From assembly GCF_002787055.1 (NCBI RefSeq), contig NZ_CP024808.1, forward strand, positions 832,328 through 896,327: 64,000 bases of DNA, written 5' to 3'. Of this stretch, positions 41,957 to 51,180 are shown piece after piece. Source of the DNA: Candidatus Nitrosotenuis aquarius (GTDB lineage Archaea; Thermoproteota; Nitrososphaeria; Nitrososphaerales; Nitrosopumilaceae). Positions within the stretch are counted from its first letter, which is position 1. Every line of letters starts with the position of its first letter. The notes below the pieces were generated by a model that was not told where the DNA came from, made no database searches, and saw only the letters and a program-made list of their open reading frames with translations. Made by a program: the position numbers and the translations under genes.

Positions 41957-42784
41957 GTGAAGTTTAACCACGTTTTGGTTTTGTTTCTAGTTGCATTTGC
42001 ACCGCTGAGCTATGGCTTTGCATCTGCCCAGATAGAATGCAAGCAGGTCTGCGTAGCCAAGCCGTTTTACTCTGAAGGCGAGGCAGTCATAATATCAGGC
42101 AAGGTGGATGCCTTTTTGCCAAACACACCTCTGTTAATTCAGGTATTTCGTGATACAAACCGCGTACACATTGCTCAGGTCGAAGTTGCGCAAGACGGTA
42201 CGTATAGCTATTCATTGATTGCAGACGGGCCATACTTTAAGCAGGACGGAAAATATCTAGTTCAGGCATCATACGGGGTCACTGGAAATGTCTTTGAGGC
42301 AAGCTTTGAATTTCAAACTACTGCGACAGGACAAAATCCATCGCAAATCTTTGAGGTAAGGGCAGGAGACCAAGGAACGTTTGATGTGCCATATACGATA
42401 AACGGTGGCACAGTAAAGAACATCATAGTAGACCCGGCAATCTTGGGCCTAATTGTTACAATACAGGCAGACAATGACGGCTCTATAACACTAGACTTGG
42501 GAAGACAGTGGATTGACGCAAAAACAGGTCCCAATGGTAGGACTGGTGATGATGACAAGTACATCATCTATATTGATGGATTGGAAGTTCCATACCAAGA
42601 GTCCTCAATAAGACCAGAGTCAAGACTCATCACAATACAATTCCAAGAGGGCGACTCGGACATTGAAATAATTGGAACTTTTGTAGTACCGGAATTTGGC
42701 CCAATTGCAATACTGATACTAGTAGTCGCAGTGTCATCCGTTTTGGTATTATCAAAGAAAAATACGTTTTTGCGATTTAGCTAG
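41957..42784 (+). CDS. PEFG-CTERM surface protein, paralogue 3
   Basis: Secreted protein of 275 residues, GTG start. Signal peptide (KFNHVLVLFLVAFAPLSYGFA), two cysteines (ECKQVCVAK), the first beta domain (SEGEAVIISGKV; ADGPYFKQDGKYLVQASYG), the second (LIVTIQADNDGSITLDLGRQWIDAKTGPNGRTGDDDKYIIYIDGLEVPYQE), then VPEFGPIAILILVVAVSSVLVL and a basic end. More diverged than 1 and 2. Its stop shares the palindrome CTAG with the stop of the convergent cysteine desulfurase. Confidence 0.87.
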   Translation: MKFNHVLVLFLVAFAPLSYGFASAQIECKQVCVAKPFYSEGEAVIISGKVDAFLPNTPLLIQVFRDTNRVHIAQVEVAQDGTYSYSLIADGPYFKQDGKYLVQASYGVTGNVFEASFEFQTTATGQNPSQIFEVRAGDQGTFDVPYTINGGTVKNIIVDPAILGLIVTIQADNDGSITLDLGRQWIDAKTGPNGRTGDDDKYIIYIDGLEVPYQESSIRPESRLITIQFQEGDSDIEIIGTFVVPEFGPIAILILVVAVSSVLVLSKKNTFLRFS

Positions 42785-43935
42785 AACCCGTATTTTGCCT
42801 TAAACGGGGAAACCGAACGCAGTTCTGCAACTATGACTTTTAGAGAGTCAACTGTCTGATCAATTTCAGATTTTGTGTTTGATATGCCAAGGCTTAGCCG
42901 AAGCGAGCCGGTGATTTGCTCATGAGAAAAACCCATTGCCAGTAGAACGTGCGATGCCTTTTGCGTCTTGACAGAACATGCAGAGCCAGTTGATGCTGCA
43001 ACACCATGTTCGTCCAGCTTTATTATGAGGTCCTCGCCGTTTACTCCAAGAAACGTAAAGTGTGCATTGTTTGGCAGCTTGTCCTTGTTGCCGTTTACTG
43101 TAACGTGTGATATTTCTGATGAGACTCGTTGCACCAAGTAATTGCGAAGGTTTTCCAGACTTTTGGAATTTTCATCCAGATTCTCTTTGGCAAGCTGGCA
43201 TGCTTTTCCAAATCCCACAATGTTTGCCACATTTTCTGTGCCAGAGCGCATTCCGTTTTCCTGCCCACCGCCCAAGACGAACGGATCTAATGTGACGCCA
43301 GTTCTTATGTATAGTGCGCCTATCCCCTTTGGCCCGTTTATCTTATGAGAGGATATCGACATCAAGTCAACTCCAAGTTCCTTTACGTTGACTGGGATTT
43401 TTCCCACTGCCTGGACTGCATCTGTGTGTAAAAGCACGTGATGTTTTTTGCAGATTTTCGCAATTTCTACAATTGGCTGTATTGTTCCAACCTCGTTGTT
43501 TGCAAGCATTATGCTCACTAGAGCGGTTTTCTCAGAAATTGTCGATTCCAGCTTTTGCAGGTCAACTAGTCCAGTGGAATCAACTGGAAGATAGACAACA
43601 TCAAATCCAAAAGATTCTAGCTTTTTGCACGGCTCTAGTATTGCGTCATGCTCAATTGATGTAGTGATAAGCTGCCTTGATTTGTTTTGGTTCATTATTC
43701 CATGTATGGCAGTATTGTTGGATTCTGTTCCGCCAGACGTAAAGAGAATCTCGCCAGGACTGGCACCTACTAGCTCTGCTACTCTTTTTCTTGCAGACTC
43801 GATTGCCTTGGTAGCTAGTCTGCCAAATCGATGAATCGAGGAGGGGTTGCCATAGTTTTCCTTTAGATATGGCATCATTTCCTGCAGTACAGAATCGGCA
43901 ATGGGAGTAGATGCCGCATGATCGAGATATATCAA
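42781..43935 (-). CDS. iscS: Cysteine desulfurase
   Basis: PLP enzyme that releases sulfur from cysteine as a persulfide for Fe-S clusters and thio-cofactors. The 384 residues show YLDHAASTPI, the PLP lysine in SSHKINGPKGIGALY, and the catalytic cysteine loop STGSACSVKTQKASHVL, so it is a group I IscS/NifS-type enzyme. It starts at TTG, overlapping the larE stop (TTGA), and is therefore translated with larC and larE. That context suggests it feeds sulfur to LarE, though housekeeping Fe-S assembly is equally possible. Confidence 0.95.
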   Translation of the reverse strand: MIYLDHAASTPIADSVLQEMMPYLKENYGNPSSIHRFGRLATKAIESARKRVAELVGASPGEILFTSGGTESNNTAIHGIMNQNKSRQLITTSIEHDAILEPCKKLESFGFDVVYLPVDSTGLVDLQKLESTISEKTALVSIMLANNEVGTIQPIVEIAKICKKHHVLLHTDAVQAVGKIPVNVKELGVDLMSISSHKINGPKGIGALYIRTGVTLDPFVLGGGQENGMRSGTENVANIVGFGKACQLAKENLDENSKSLENLRNYLVQRVSSEISHVTVNGNKDKLPNNAHFTFLGVNGEDLIIKLDEHGVAASTGSACSVKTQKASHVLLAMGFSHEQITGSLRLSLGISNTKSEIDQTVDSLKVIVAELRSVSPFKAKYGF

Positions 43936-44726
43936 TCAGCAATCACGTTGATTTTGCCCGGCCTGTATCCAGTTTCGTCTATTGATACAGATTCAAATCC
44001 AATTGACTTTAGCTTGGATGTTAATTCCTCAAGATTTGTGTTTTGGAGTAGGTATAATTCGTCTACACCTATTTCGATTTTTGCTGCACCATTTATGTCA
44101 CGAACACGCACCTGGCGCGCGCCGACTGCTTGCTTGACAAATATCTCACCCATCTCAATTCTTGCCAGTCTTTCTGCTGTGACTCGCTGCCCCCATGGAA
44201 TACGTGAGGCGAGGCAAGAGTTTGACGGCCTATCATATACAGAGAGCCCGACTGATTTTGCTGTATCTCGCACCTCTTTTTTTGTCAGGCCAGACTCTAC
44301 AAGTGGGCTCCTAATGCCGTTGTTTTGTAGCGCAACTATGCCTGGCCTGTAATCACCAAGATCGTCCAGATTTGTCCCATCCACTATTGTCTCGATGTTT
44401 TTCTCTCTAGCTAGTCTGATGAGGTGGTCTGCAAGCTCGGATCTGCAATGAAAGCACCTATTCTGGTCGTTTTTGACAAAATCCGGATTTTGCAGCTCGT
44501 CATATGAAATGATTAGGTGTGCAATGCCAATTTCTTGGCAGATCTTTTTGGCAGATTCTAGTTCTTCTTGTGCCAGTGTTTTATAGTCAGCAGTAACTGC
44601 GATTGCAGATCTTCCAAGGGTGTAATATGCAGAATATGCAACCAGTGCGCTGTCCACTCCGCCAGACAGTGCCACAAGGACACTTTTCTTATCAGAAAAC
44701 CAATTATTCAGAGAGTCGAGTTTCAT
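43932..44726 (-). CDS. larE: LarE-type sulfur transferase for nickel-pincer cofactor
   Basis: PP-loop enzyme that adenylates pyridinium dicarboxylate mononucleotide and inserts sulfur into the nickel-pincer nucleotide. Of 264 residues, the PP-loop is SGGVDS (21-26), CFHC gives Cys91 and Cys94, and NSCLASRIPWG holds Cys171 at the place of the sulfur-donor cysteine. The best-studied LarE sacrifices its own cysteine. Versions with three cysteines bind a [4Fe-4S] cluster and may work catalytically, and this one has that set. Overlaps larC and iscS by 4 bp each. Confidence 0.88.
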   Translation of the reverse strand: MKLDSLNNWFSDKKSVLVALSGGVDSALVAYSAYYTLGRSAIAVTADYKTLAQEELESAKKICQEIGIAHLIISYDELQNPDFVKNDQNRCFHCRSELADHLIRLAREKNIETIVDGTNLDDLGDYRPGIVALQNNGIRSPLVESGLTKKEVRDTAKSVGLSVYDRPSNSCLASRIPWGQRVTAERLARIEMGEIFVKQAVGARQVRVRDINGAAKIEIGVDELYLLQNTNLEELTSKLKSIGFESVSIDETGYRPGKINVIAD

Positions 44727-45931
44727 TTTAGTTGCTTTCTTACTTCGGCTTTGATTAATTCTTCGGTTTGCTTGAATGTCAGGACTAGATTCTCAGAGAT
44801 CTTTTCGATGTCGTCGTATTCTATTTTGAAGGATTTGCCTGCGGTTTTGCATCGCACCGTGAAATCCTTGTTTTGTATTTTTACTTTAATTGGAATGATT
44901 TTTCTTGGAACGATGAATCTCTCCGATGAGCGAATTCGTATTCCCAGCGTTCCAGTCTCTGAAATCAGGACATTTGCTAGCTTGTCCACATCTTTCGGAG
45001 AGCAAATAACAGAGATCATGTGGCTCGGCCTTCCCTTTTTGGTCATTGTTGGGACTATAGAAACGTCCTTTGCACCACTTGACATTGTCTTGTCAATTAC
45101 GTGCGCAAGCACTTCGCCAGAGACATCATCGACGTTTGTCTCCAAGATGCTCACAGTATCAGATTCCAGATTGGATTGCTCACCTAGGACCAGCTTCAAG
45201 ACATTGGAGAATCCTTCAAAGTTTTTCTGGCCTGCCCCATACCCTACCGAGTCTATCTTCATTAGTGGATAATGCTGGACACATCTGTCTACCATGCTTA
45301 CAAGCATGCAGGCTCCAGTAGGCGTGGTAAGCTCGGATTTTGCATTGTTTCCAGAAATCAATATGCCTGATTTTGCAAATATTTCCAAAATTGCCCCTGC
45401 GGGATTTGAAACAATTCCATGTGAGAATGAGACCGTGCCGTTTCCCACAGCAACCGGCATTGTAATTATTTGGTGATCAAAACACTTGAGATCATCTAGC
45501 GCTATTGCGGTGCCAACAATGTCAAGCACAGTGTCAATGCTTGCCGCCTCGTGAAAATGAACGGAATTCTTTGGTACGCCGTGGATTTTTGACTCTGCAG
45601 AGATTAGTGTCTCTATGCTATCTTTGGCAAATTTTGCAGTCCTCTCAGATAATCCAATTTTTTGGACAGTCTTTACAATACAGTCTTGGATTTCGGTTCC
45701 CTTTCTTTCGTGGTGGTGCTCATCTAATTTCAAAACCAAAGAAGTAGCATTTACTCCGTGCTTGTCTGTTTTTTTAAAATCAATTTTTGTTATTTTGGAG
45801 CGATGTAGAAATTTTTCTGATGCTTTTACTCCGGAAATAATTTTGGATTTTTTTGCTCCAAGATCCACCAAACCGCACAGCAACATGTCTCCAGATATTC
45901 CAGCAATCTGTGGATCTATTACAAGAACCAT
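44723..45931 (-). CDS. larC: LarC-type nickel insertion enzyme for nickel-pincer cofactor
   Basis: CTP-dependent cyclometallase that inserts nickel into the pincer nucleotide. The 402-residue frame is uninterrupted (some bacterial larC genes are expressed by frameshift). It starts MVLVIDPQIAGISGDMLLCGLVDLGA, has KIHGVPKNSVHFHEAASIDTVLDIVGTAIAL and TPTGACMLVSMVDR, and carries ETNVDDVSGEVLAHVIDKTMSSGAKDVSIVPTMTKKGRPSHMISVI, all typical of the family. First gene of the minus-strand larC-larE-iscS set; diverges from malate dehydrogenase across 107 bp. Confidence 0.92.
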   Translation of the reverse strand: MVLVIDPQIAGISGDMLLCGLVDLGAKKSKIISGVKASEKFLHRSKITKIDFKKTDKHGVNATSLVLKLDEHHHERKGTEIQDCIVKTVQKIGLSERTAKFAKDSIETLISAESKIHGVPKNSVHFHEAASIDTVLDIVGTAIALDDLKCFDHQIITMPVAVGNGTVSFSHGIVSNPAGAILEIFAKSGILISGNNAKSELTTPTGACMLVSMVDRCVQHYPLMKIDSVGYGAGQKNFEGFSNVLKLVLGEQSNLESDTVSILETNVDDVSGEVLAHVIDKTMSSGAKDVSIVPTMTKKGRPSHMISVICSPKDVDKLANVLISETGTLGIRIRSSERFIVPRKIIPIKVKIQNKDFTVRCKTAGKSFKIEYDDIEKISENLVLTFKQTEELIKAEVRKQLK

Positions 45932-46038
45932 ATCATCAAGGCTTCAAAAATGCATATAAATTCTCGGTAGCAATCAAAAAAAATTTCCACACAATCACAA
46001 TAGATTTAATTACAGAGCAAAAAAGTCGCAAAATGTAA

Positions 46039-46947
46039 ATGATTACAATTATCGGCTCAGGCAAGGTTGGCGGAGATGCAGCATTGTTCTCTGCACTAAA
46101 AAAAGTCGACAAAGAAATTCTACTATTAGATGTAGTAAACGGACTGCCGCAAGGCGAGGCAATGGACATCAACCACATGCTATCAGAGCAGGGAATTGAT
46201 GTTGCTGTCCGAGGCTCTAACGACTATTCCGAAATGAAGGGCTCCAAGGTAGTAGTAGTTGTGGCAGGCTCGGGAAGAAAGCCAGGCATGACTAGAATGG
46301 ATCTGCTCAAAATCAACGCGGGAATCGTCAAAGGCGTAGTTGAGAACATCAAAAAATACGCAGACGACTCTATCATAGTTCCAGTTACAAACCCGCTGGA
46401 CCCAATGGTTCACATTTCATTTCAGACATCAGGTTTTGAGAGAAGCAGAATAGTAGGAATGGGTGGAATGCTGGATTTATCAAGATTCATCCAGTTTATT
46501 CACGAGGCAACTGGCCACTCTAGAGAATCCATTCGTGCACTAGTCATAGGTGAGCACGGAGAAAACATGTTGCCATTGCCAAGATTTTCCACAGTTTCAG
46601 GAATTCCGCTAAATTCAATGCTTCCAAAAGAAAAGCTTGCCGAGCTGGTCCAGAACACAAAGCAGGTGGCAGCAAAAGTAATTGAGCTCAAGGGAGCAAC
46701 GGTTCACGCCCCAGGAAACGCAATATCTACAATAGTTGACGCCATACTAAAAGACAGAAAGAAGGTAATCCCGGTTGCAACACCGCTAGACGGAGAATAT
46801 GGCCAGTCCGGCGTATCAATTGGCGTTCCAGCAGTGATTGGCAGAAAAGGAGTAGAGAAAATAATCGAGCTGGACTTGGATGCGCAAGAAAAGGAAAACT
46901 TCCTCAAGGGAGTAGAAAGTGTCAAGTCTGCACTTGCAGGCATCTGA
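46039..46947 (+). CDS. mdh: Malate dehydrogenase, LDH/MDH family
   Basis: NAD(P)-dependent oxidation of malate to oxaloacetate, 302 residues. Rossmann motif [14 protein letters not shown], the substrate loop [11 protein letters not shown] with Arg at the specificity position (Gln in lactate dehydrogenases), TNPLDPM, and the catalytic His in GEHGENM. Supplies oxaloacetate for PckA and the TCA reactions. A TATA-like stretch (TAGATTTAAT, 46001-46010) is about 30 nt upstream. It lies between larC and larB; a tie to the nickel cofactor is not known. Confidence 0.95.
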   Translation: MITIIGSGKVGGDAALFSALKKVDKEILLLDVVNGLPQGEAMDINHMLSEQGIDVAVRGSNDYSEMKGSKVVVVVAGSGRKPGMTRMDLLKINAGIVKGVVENIKKYADDSIIVPVTNPLDPMVHISFQTSGFERSRIVGMGGMLDLSRFIQFIHEATGHSRESIRALVIGEHGENMLPLPRFSTVSGIPLNSMLPKEKLAELVQNTKQVAAKVIELKGATVHAPGNAISTIVDAILKDRKKVIPVATPLDGEYGQSGVSIGVPAVIGRKGVEKIIELDLDAQEKENFLKGVESVKSALAGI

Positions 46948-46982
46948 TCAGTTTTTTAATTAAGTCAATCAAATCCAAAATA

Positions 46983-47753
46983 ATGGAAGTAACAGATGTT
47001 TTAGAATCACTCAAAATCGGCAAGATTACTGTGTCAGAGGCAAAAAAACTCCTTTCACTATATTCAATAGAAAAAATAGAAGACTTTGCCCAAATCGACA
47101 TGGGCAGAAAGCACCGCAAAGGCATTCCCGAGGTAATATTTGCGGAAAGAAAAACCTCGGATGAAATCAAAAAAATCATTGTACGGGTAATGGAAAAATC
47201 AAACTCTGTCCTAATATCTAGAATTCAGAAAAAGGACTATTCTGGAATAGTCAAATTTGCAAAGGCAAAAAGGCTCAAAATCAAGGACGGCAAGAACACC
47301 ACCACCCTTTTGATCTACAAAAACACGCTCAAAAGCACCGGCGGCAAAGTGGGAATTGTCACTGCAGGCACATCAGACATTGGAGTTGCAGAAGAGGCCA
47401 GACTCACATGTGAGGCAATGCACTGCGATGCGATAACAGCACATGATGTTGGAATTGCTGGCATGCACCGAATATTTCCAATCATAAAAAAATTCATCGA
47501 GTTCGACGTTGACGTAATTATTGTGGCGGCAGGAATGGAGGGAGCACTGGCATCCGTAGTATCATCCCTGGTTAACGTGCCGGTAATAGGTCTGCCAACA
47601 TCCGTAGGATATGGCTATGGGGAAAAAGGAGTAGCTGCTCTAGCATCAATGCTTCAGAGCTGCTCTCTAGGATTATCCGTAGTGAATATCGATAACGGCA
47701 TTGGTGCTGGGGCAGTTGCATCAAACATTGCAAATCGGGCTAGACGTCGATAA
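46983..47753 (+). CDS. larB: LarB-type nicotinate adenine dinucleotide carboxylase/hydrolase
   Basis: First enzyme of nickel-pincer nucleotide synthesis: it carboxylates nicotinic acid adenine dinucleotide and releases AMP. The 256 residues have a helical N-terminal part and a PurE-like C-terminal core: KVGIVTAGTSDIGVAEEARLTCEAM, AHDVGIAGMHR, IIVAAGMEGALASVVSSLVNVPVIGLPTSVGYGYGEKGVAALASMLQSCSLGLSVVNIDNGIGAG. Own TATA-like TTTTTTAATTAAG (about 46952-46964) 26 nt upstream. With larC and larE 1-2 kb away, the known NPN pathway is complete in the window, without a visible LarA. Confidence 0.92.
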   Translation: MEVTDVLESLKIGKITVSEAKKLLSLYSIEKIEDFAQIDMGRKHRKGIPEVIFAERKTSDEIKKIIVRVMEKSNSVLISRIQKKDYSGIVKFAKAKRLKIKDGKNTTTLLIYKNTLKSTGGKVGIVTAGTSDIGVAEEARLTCEAMHCDAITAHDVGIAGMHRIFPIIKKFIEFDVDVIIVAAGMEGALASVVSSLVNVPVIGLPTSVGYGYGEKGVAALASMLQSCSLGLSVVNIDNGIGAGAVASNIANRARRR

Positions 47754-48462
47754 TTCCAAGATTTGCAAGCTCGGAACCAATTCCAAATCCAATTAGCGCA
47801 ATTCCAGTTCCTAGGCCTGCCATTTCAAGGCCACCTTTGATGATGTTTGTTTGAGCAAGCCTTGACTTTACTGCACCGACTGCAAACGATGTGGACAAGC
47901 TGATTCCAATTGCTATCATCAATGGAATGTATCCTTGCGCAAAGAAAAACGGAATTATCGGCAATATTCCGCCGATTAAAAATGCACCAAACATTCTCAG
48001 TGCGCTCTTTAGTGGATTGCCAAGTACATCCACATTTAGCTTTAGCTCCTCTGTGAGCATTGTGTCCAACCAGACTTTTTTGTCTGATGTAATCTTGTTT
48101 ACGATCATTTCCAGATCCTTTCCCTCAAAGCCTTTTGCCTTGTAGATTTCCTCTATTTCCTGGCGCTCTATTTCCGGCTTGTTCTCAATTTCCCATTCTT
48201 CGCGCGCAATTTCGGATTTGAGTAATTCCCTCTGGGCTTTGACTGCCAGATAATTCTGAACTGCCATTGCTTTTGCCCCAGTAAACATTCCTACCAAGGC
48301 AGCTAAAATGATAATATTTGATGAAACGTCGGCACCTCCCACTCCCGCAGCAATACCAAGTGATGTGTTGATTCCATCCCCAAACCCAAACACAAAATCT
48401 CTAACCCCGCTGGACTCTGACATGTGCGGCTCCATATGACGTGGCTCGGACACTTCTTTCAT
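47740..48462 (-). CDS. VIT1/CCC1-family metal transporter
   Basis: Membrane protein of 240 residues with about five helices. The N-terminal signature is GVRDFVFGFGDGINTSLGIAAGVGGA; a charged cytoplasmic loop rich in Glu (EWEIENKPEIERQEIEEIYKAKGFEGKDLEMIVNKIT) forms the metal-collecting domain between helices 2 and 3. Family members move Fe2+ or Mn2+ out of the cytoplasm in exchange for protons. It overlaps the convergent larB by 14 bp at the 3' end. Which metal is moved cannot be told. Confidence 0.88.
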   Translation of the reverse strand: MKEVSEPRHMEPHMSESSGVRDFVFGFGDGINTSLGIAAGVGGADVSSNIIILAALVGMFTGAKAMAVQNYLAVKAQRELLKSEIAREEWEIENKPEIERQEIEEIYKAKGFEGKDLEMIVNKITSDKKVWLDTMLTEELKLNVDVLGNPLKSALRMFGAFLIGGILPIIPFFFAQGYIPLMIAIGISLSTSFAVGAVKSRLAQTNIIKGGLEMAGLGTGIALIGFGIGSELANLGIIDV

Positions 48463-48539
48463 GGTATGTGTAGATTTGATTGCAATTTAAGTTTGAGAGC
48501 GGGAAAATAATTTATACCATATAGAAGGTCAGTGGTTAG

Positions 48540-50108
48540 TTGGCTGGCAAACGTATTGTTCTTACTGCTGACCGCAGTTTAATGACAAACTATCGCGGAA
48601 ATTTCCTTTACGGGTTTATTGCTTGCGGTCCGTATGAGCTGCTCCCAGAATGGGTCTTTGACAAGGTTTTTTGTCCAGCGGTAGAGACAGACCCAAACAC
48701 CGGTGAGGCAAAGGTAGCCCAAGTCGGATTAAGAAGAGTTGAATCCGCATTGCTCCAAGGATATAGGCGAGACGAAATCTTTGTTGCCAACCCAGATTAC
48801 CTCTCCAAGGCAATTGGCCCAGACACCAAAGTAGTCGGCATCAATGTAATGGACCCACTTGGAATGGCTCCAGTCACCACAACCATGTCTCCTGAAAAAT
48901 TATCCTATGTCGCAATGAAGTTCAAGCGCATGTGCGCAAATATTATCCAGTTAAAGAAAAAATATGATTTCAAGGTAGTAGTCGGCGGAAACGGCGCATG
49001 GGAGCTTGCAAAATCCGACAGAATGAAGATTCACGGAATTGACACAGTTGTGGTAGGCGAAGCAGACGAGCTTGCACTGGATTTATTCAAGGATCTGGAG
49101 GGCGGAGACGCACCAGAGCTAATGCACTGCTTTGTCAAAAACATACAAAACATTCCAGTAATTGAAGGCCCAACCGTCAACTCGCTAATAGAGGCAATGC
49201 GAGGATGCGGCCGTGGATGCGACTTTTGCGATGTGAACAAGCGCTCAAAGAAGGACTTGCCAATAGAGCGACTACAGCATGAGGCAAAGATAAACCTCGA
49301 TTACGGATTTGATTCCATTTGGCTGCACTCTGATGAGATGCTGCTATACGGTTGCGACAACAAGGATTTCCAGCCAAACAGGGACGCAATCACTGATCTG
49401 TGGAAAAACCTCAAGGGCCTAGGAGCAAACTTTGTTGGAACAACACATATGACATTCTCAGCAATTGCGGCAGACCCAACACTACTAAAACAAATGTCAG
49501 AGATCAACGAAATGCACACAAACGGTAGATGGCTTGCAACAAACCTAGGAATAGAGACGGTTGCGCCAAGAATGGTCAAAAAGCACCTGGGTGTCAAAAC
49601 AAAACCATTCTCAACTGACGAGTGGGGCTGGGTTGTGCGAGAAGGAGCAAGAATAATGAATGAAAACCATTGGTTCCCTGCAGCCACACTGATCATCGGC
49701 TGGCCAGACGAAACACCAGATGAGACTCAATACACTATAGACTTAATCGAGGATTTCAGAAAGACCAACTTTAGGGGACTGGTCGCACCATTGCTGTACC
49801 AGGACTTTTCAGAAAAGAACTCGATGCACTTTGGAAACCTCAACGAAGCCCAGTTCACATTATTTTGGAGATGTTGGGAGAACAACTTGCGCGTAATCAA
49901 CGATATTGTTCCAATAATTCTGAGAAACAAGACCTACGGTCCGCCAATGAAGATCTTCATGTATGGTTTGATCAAGGCAGGAACCTGGGCCATTATGAGA
50001 TATCTGCGAGGACTCTGCAAGGACCTATTCAATGGCAAGCTGCCAGAAGAGATTGTCGAAAAATACGCAAGAAGCAGATCAGTAGCTGCCCCAACATACA
50101 CGAGATAA
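48540..50108 (+). CDS. B12-binding-type radical SAM enzyme
   Basis: Enzyme of 522 residues. N-terminal half has a cobalamin-binding-like domain (about 50-215; VVGINVMDPLGMAPVT, KVVVGGNGAWELAKS, GIDTVVVGEADEL). The radical SAM cluster loop is GCGRGCDFCDV with Cys223, Cys227 and Cys230, followed by the barrel and a long C-terminal region. It starts TTG with AGKRIVLTADRSLMTNYRG. Such enzymes alkylate or couple unreactive carbons; archaeal relatives include the GDGT ring synthases and tetraether synthase. Assignment to lipid ring formation is only a hypothesis. Monocistronic; it ends at the base before the matrixin gene. Confidence 0.85.
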   Translation: MAGKRIVLTADRSLMTNYRGNFLYGFIACGPYELLPEWVFDKVFCPAVETDPNTGEAKVAQVGLRRVESALLQGYRRDEIFVANPDYLSKAIGPDTKVVGINVMDPLGMAPVTTTMSPEKLSYVAMKFKRMCANIIQLKKKYDFKVVVGGNGAWELAKSDRMKIHGIDTVVVGEADELALDLFKDLEGGDAPELMHCFVKNIQNIPVIEGPTVNSLIEAMRGCGRGCDFCDVNKRSKKDLPIERLQHEAKINLDYGFDSIWLHSDEMLLYGCDNKDFQPNRDAITDLWKNLKGLGANFVGTTHMTFSAIAADPTLLKQMSEINEMHTNGRWLATNLGIETVAPRMVKKHLGVKTKPFSTDEWGWVVREGARIMNENHWFPAATLIIGWPDETPDETQYTIDLIEDFRKTNFRGLVAPLLYQDFSEKNSMHFGNLNEAQFTLFWRCWENNLRVINDIVPIILRNKTYGPPMKIFMYGLIKAGTWAIMRYLRGLCKDLFNGKLPEEIVEKYARSRSVAAPTYTR

Positions 50109-51149
50109 TTATCTGATTTCGTAAGAGAATTTCTTTATTGCCTTTCCAAAATAGTTTATTGTGATTTCGTATTTGCCAGGTAGAGTCTTGTCTGTTATCT
50201 TGAATGTATAGTCCAGCTTGCCCTTGCTGTTTACTAGGACTTTTTGCGTGTCTGTCTTGCAATTGTGTAATAGTATGACATCCGCCTTTTGGCCTTTCTT
50301 GTACAGGTCCGGAGGGATTCGGACAGTTATTTTTTCAATGATTGCTTTGCCCTTTTTTATCAGAATTGTCTTTGAGGCCGATTTTTCCTTTTCTATTTCT
50401 GATTTTTTGCCCCAGCCATCGTCGCCATAGATTTCCTTTAGCTTGGCAATATCTACAGGCATTATCTCCATTAGTTCAGGATCCAGCGGAGTGTGGCTTG
50501 GGCTTGCCAATATATCCAAGATTGGCACCATTATCGAGGACGGATGTCCTAGGCCTCCGGTGTAGAGGAGTTCTTCAGAAATGTAATGCCCCAGGCCCAT
50601 AGCATGGCCAAGCTCGTGTCGCAGAATTGCCTCCATTGCAACAATTAGTTTTGGCGAGTCCTGCTGGCACGTATACCAGTATGTCCACTGAGAATCCTTG
50701 GTCTCGCATATTCCGTATCCTTGGTAGTAGATTTCAACGTGGTTTATGTTGTCTTTGAAGTAGTGCCTTCCAAGGATTTCGACTCCTTCCAGTCCTTGCG
50801 GCGGGGTTTTCAGAAATGATATTATCACATTGCACTTGGCATAATCAAAGCTTGCCTGCTTGCTTCGCGGAATCTCGACATAGTTTATGTTCCATTTTGC
50901 GTCGCGCTGAGAGGATGATTTGAGTGGGCCTATCCAAGCATCTAGGTTTGCCTTGGTCTTTTTTAGAAGAATTGGAATGATGCTTTCTGGGACATTTGGA
51001 TCCTGCGCGGGCTCTTTTGTGCAAAATGTCGGTGTTCCTTCAAATCTGTTCGGCAGTGGTTCATATTTTATCTCAAGTCTTTTTGCAGAGGCAGCACCTA
51101 CACTTGATAAAAGCAGGATTGCAAAAATTACAGCGACTAGTTTTTTCAA
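50109..51149 (-). CDS. Secreted matrixin-like zinc metalloprotease
   Basis: Extracytoplasmic protease of 346 residues: signal peptide (KKLVAVIFAILLLSSVGAASA), catalytic domain with the metzincin zinc motif HELGHAMGLGH (His178, Glu179, His182, His188) and a later SSIMVPILD that gives the Met-turn. A C-terminal immunoglobulin-like domain of about 90 residues follows (KVLVNSKGKLDYTFKITDKTLPGKYEITINYFGKAI). The order fits the matrixin family. It is next to genes for surface proteins, so turnover or maturation of the cell envelope is plausible. Confidence 0.88.
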   Translation of the reverse strand: MKKLVAVIFAILLLSSVGAASAKRLEIKYEPLPNRFEGTPTFCTKEPAQDPNVPESIIPILLKKTKANLDAWIGPLKSSSQRDAKWNINYVEIPRSKQASFDYAKCNVIISFLKTPPQGLEGVEILGRHYFKDNINHVEIYYQGYGICETKDSQWTYWYTCQQDSPKLIVAMEAILRHELGHAMGLGHYISEELLYTGGLGHPSSIMVPILDILASPSHTPLDPELMEIMPVDIAKLKEIYGDDGWGKKSEIEKEKSASKTILIKKGKAIIEKITVRIPPDLYKKGQKADVILLHNCKTDTQKVLVNSKGKLDYTFKITDKTLPGKYEITINYFGKAIKKFSYEIR

Positions 51150-51180
51150 TGGTATAGTTTGACGTTGCTTTTTAAAAAAA

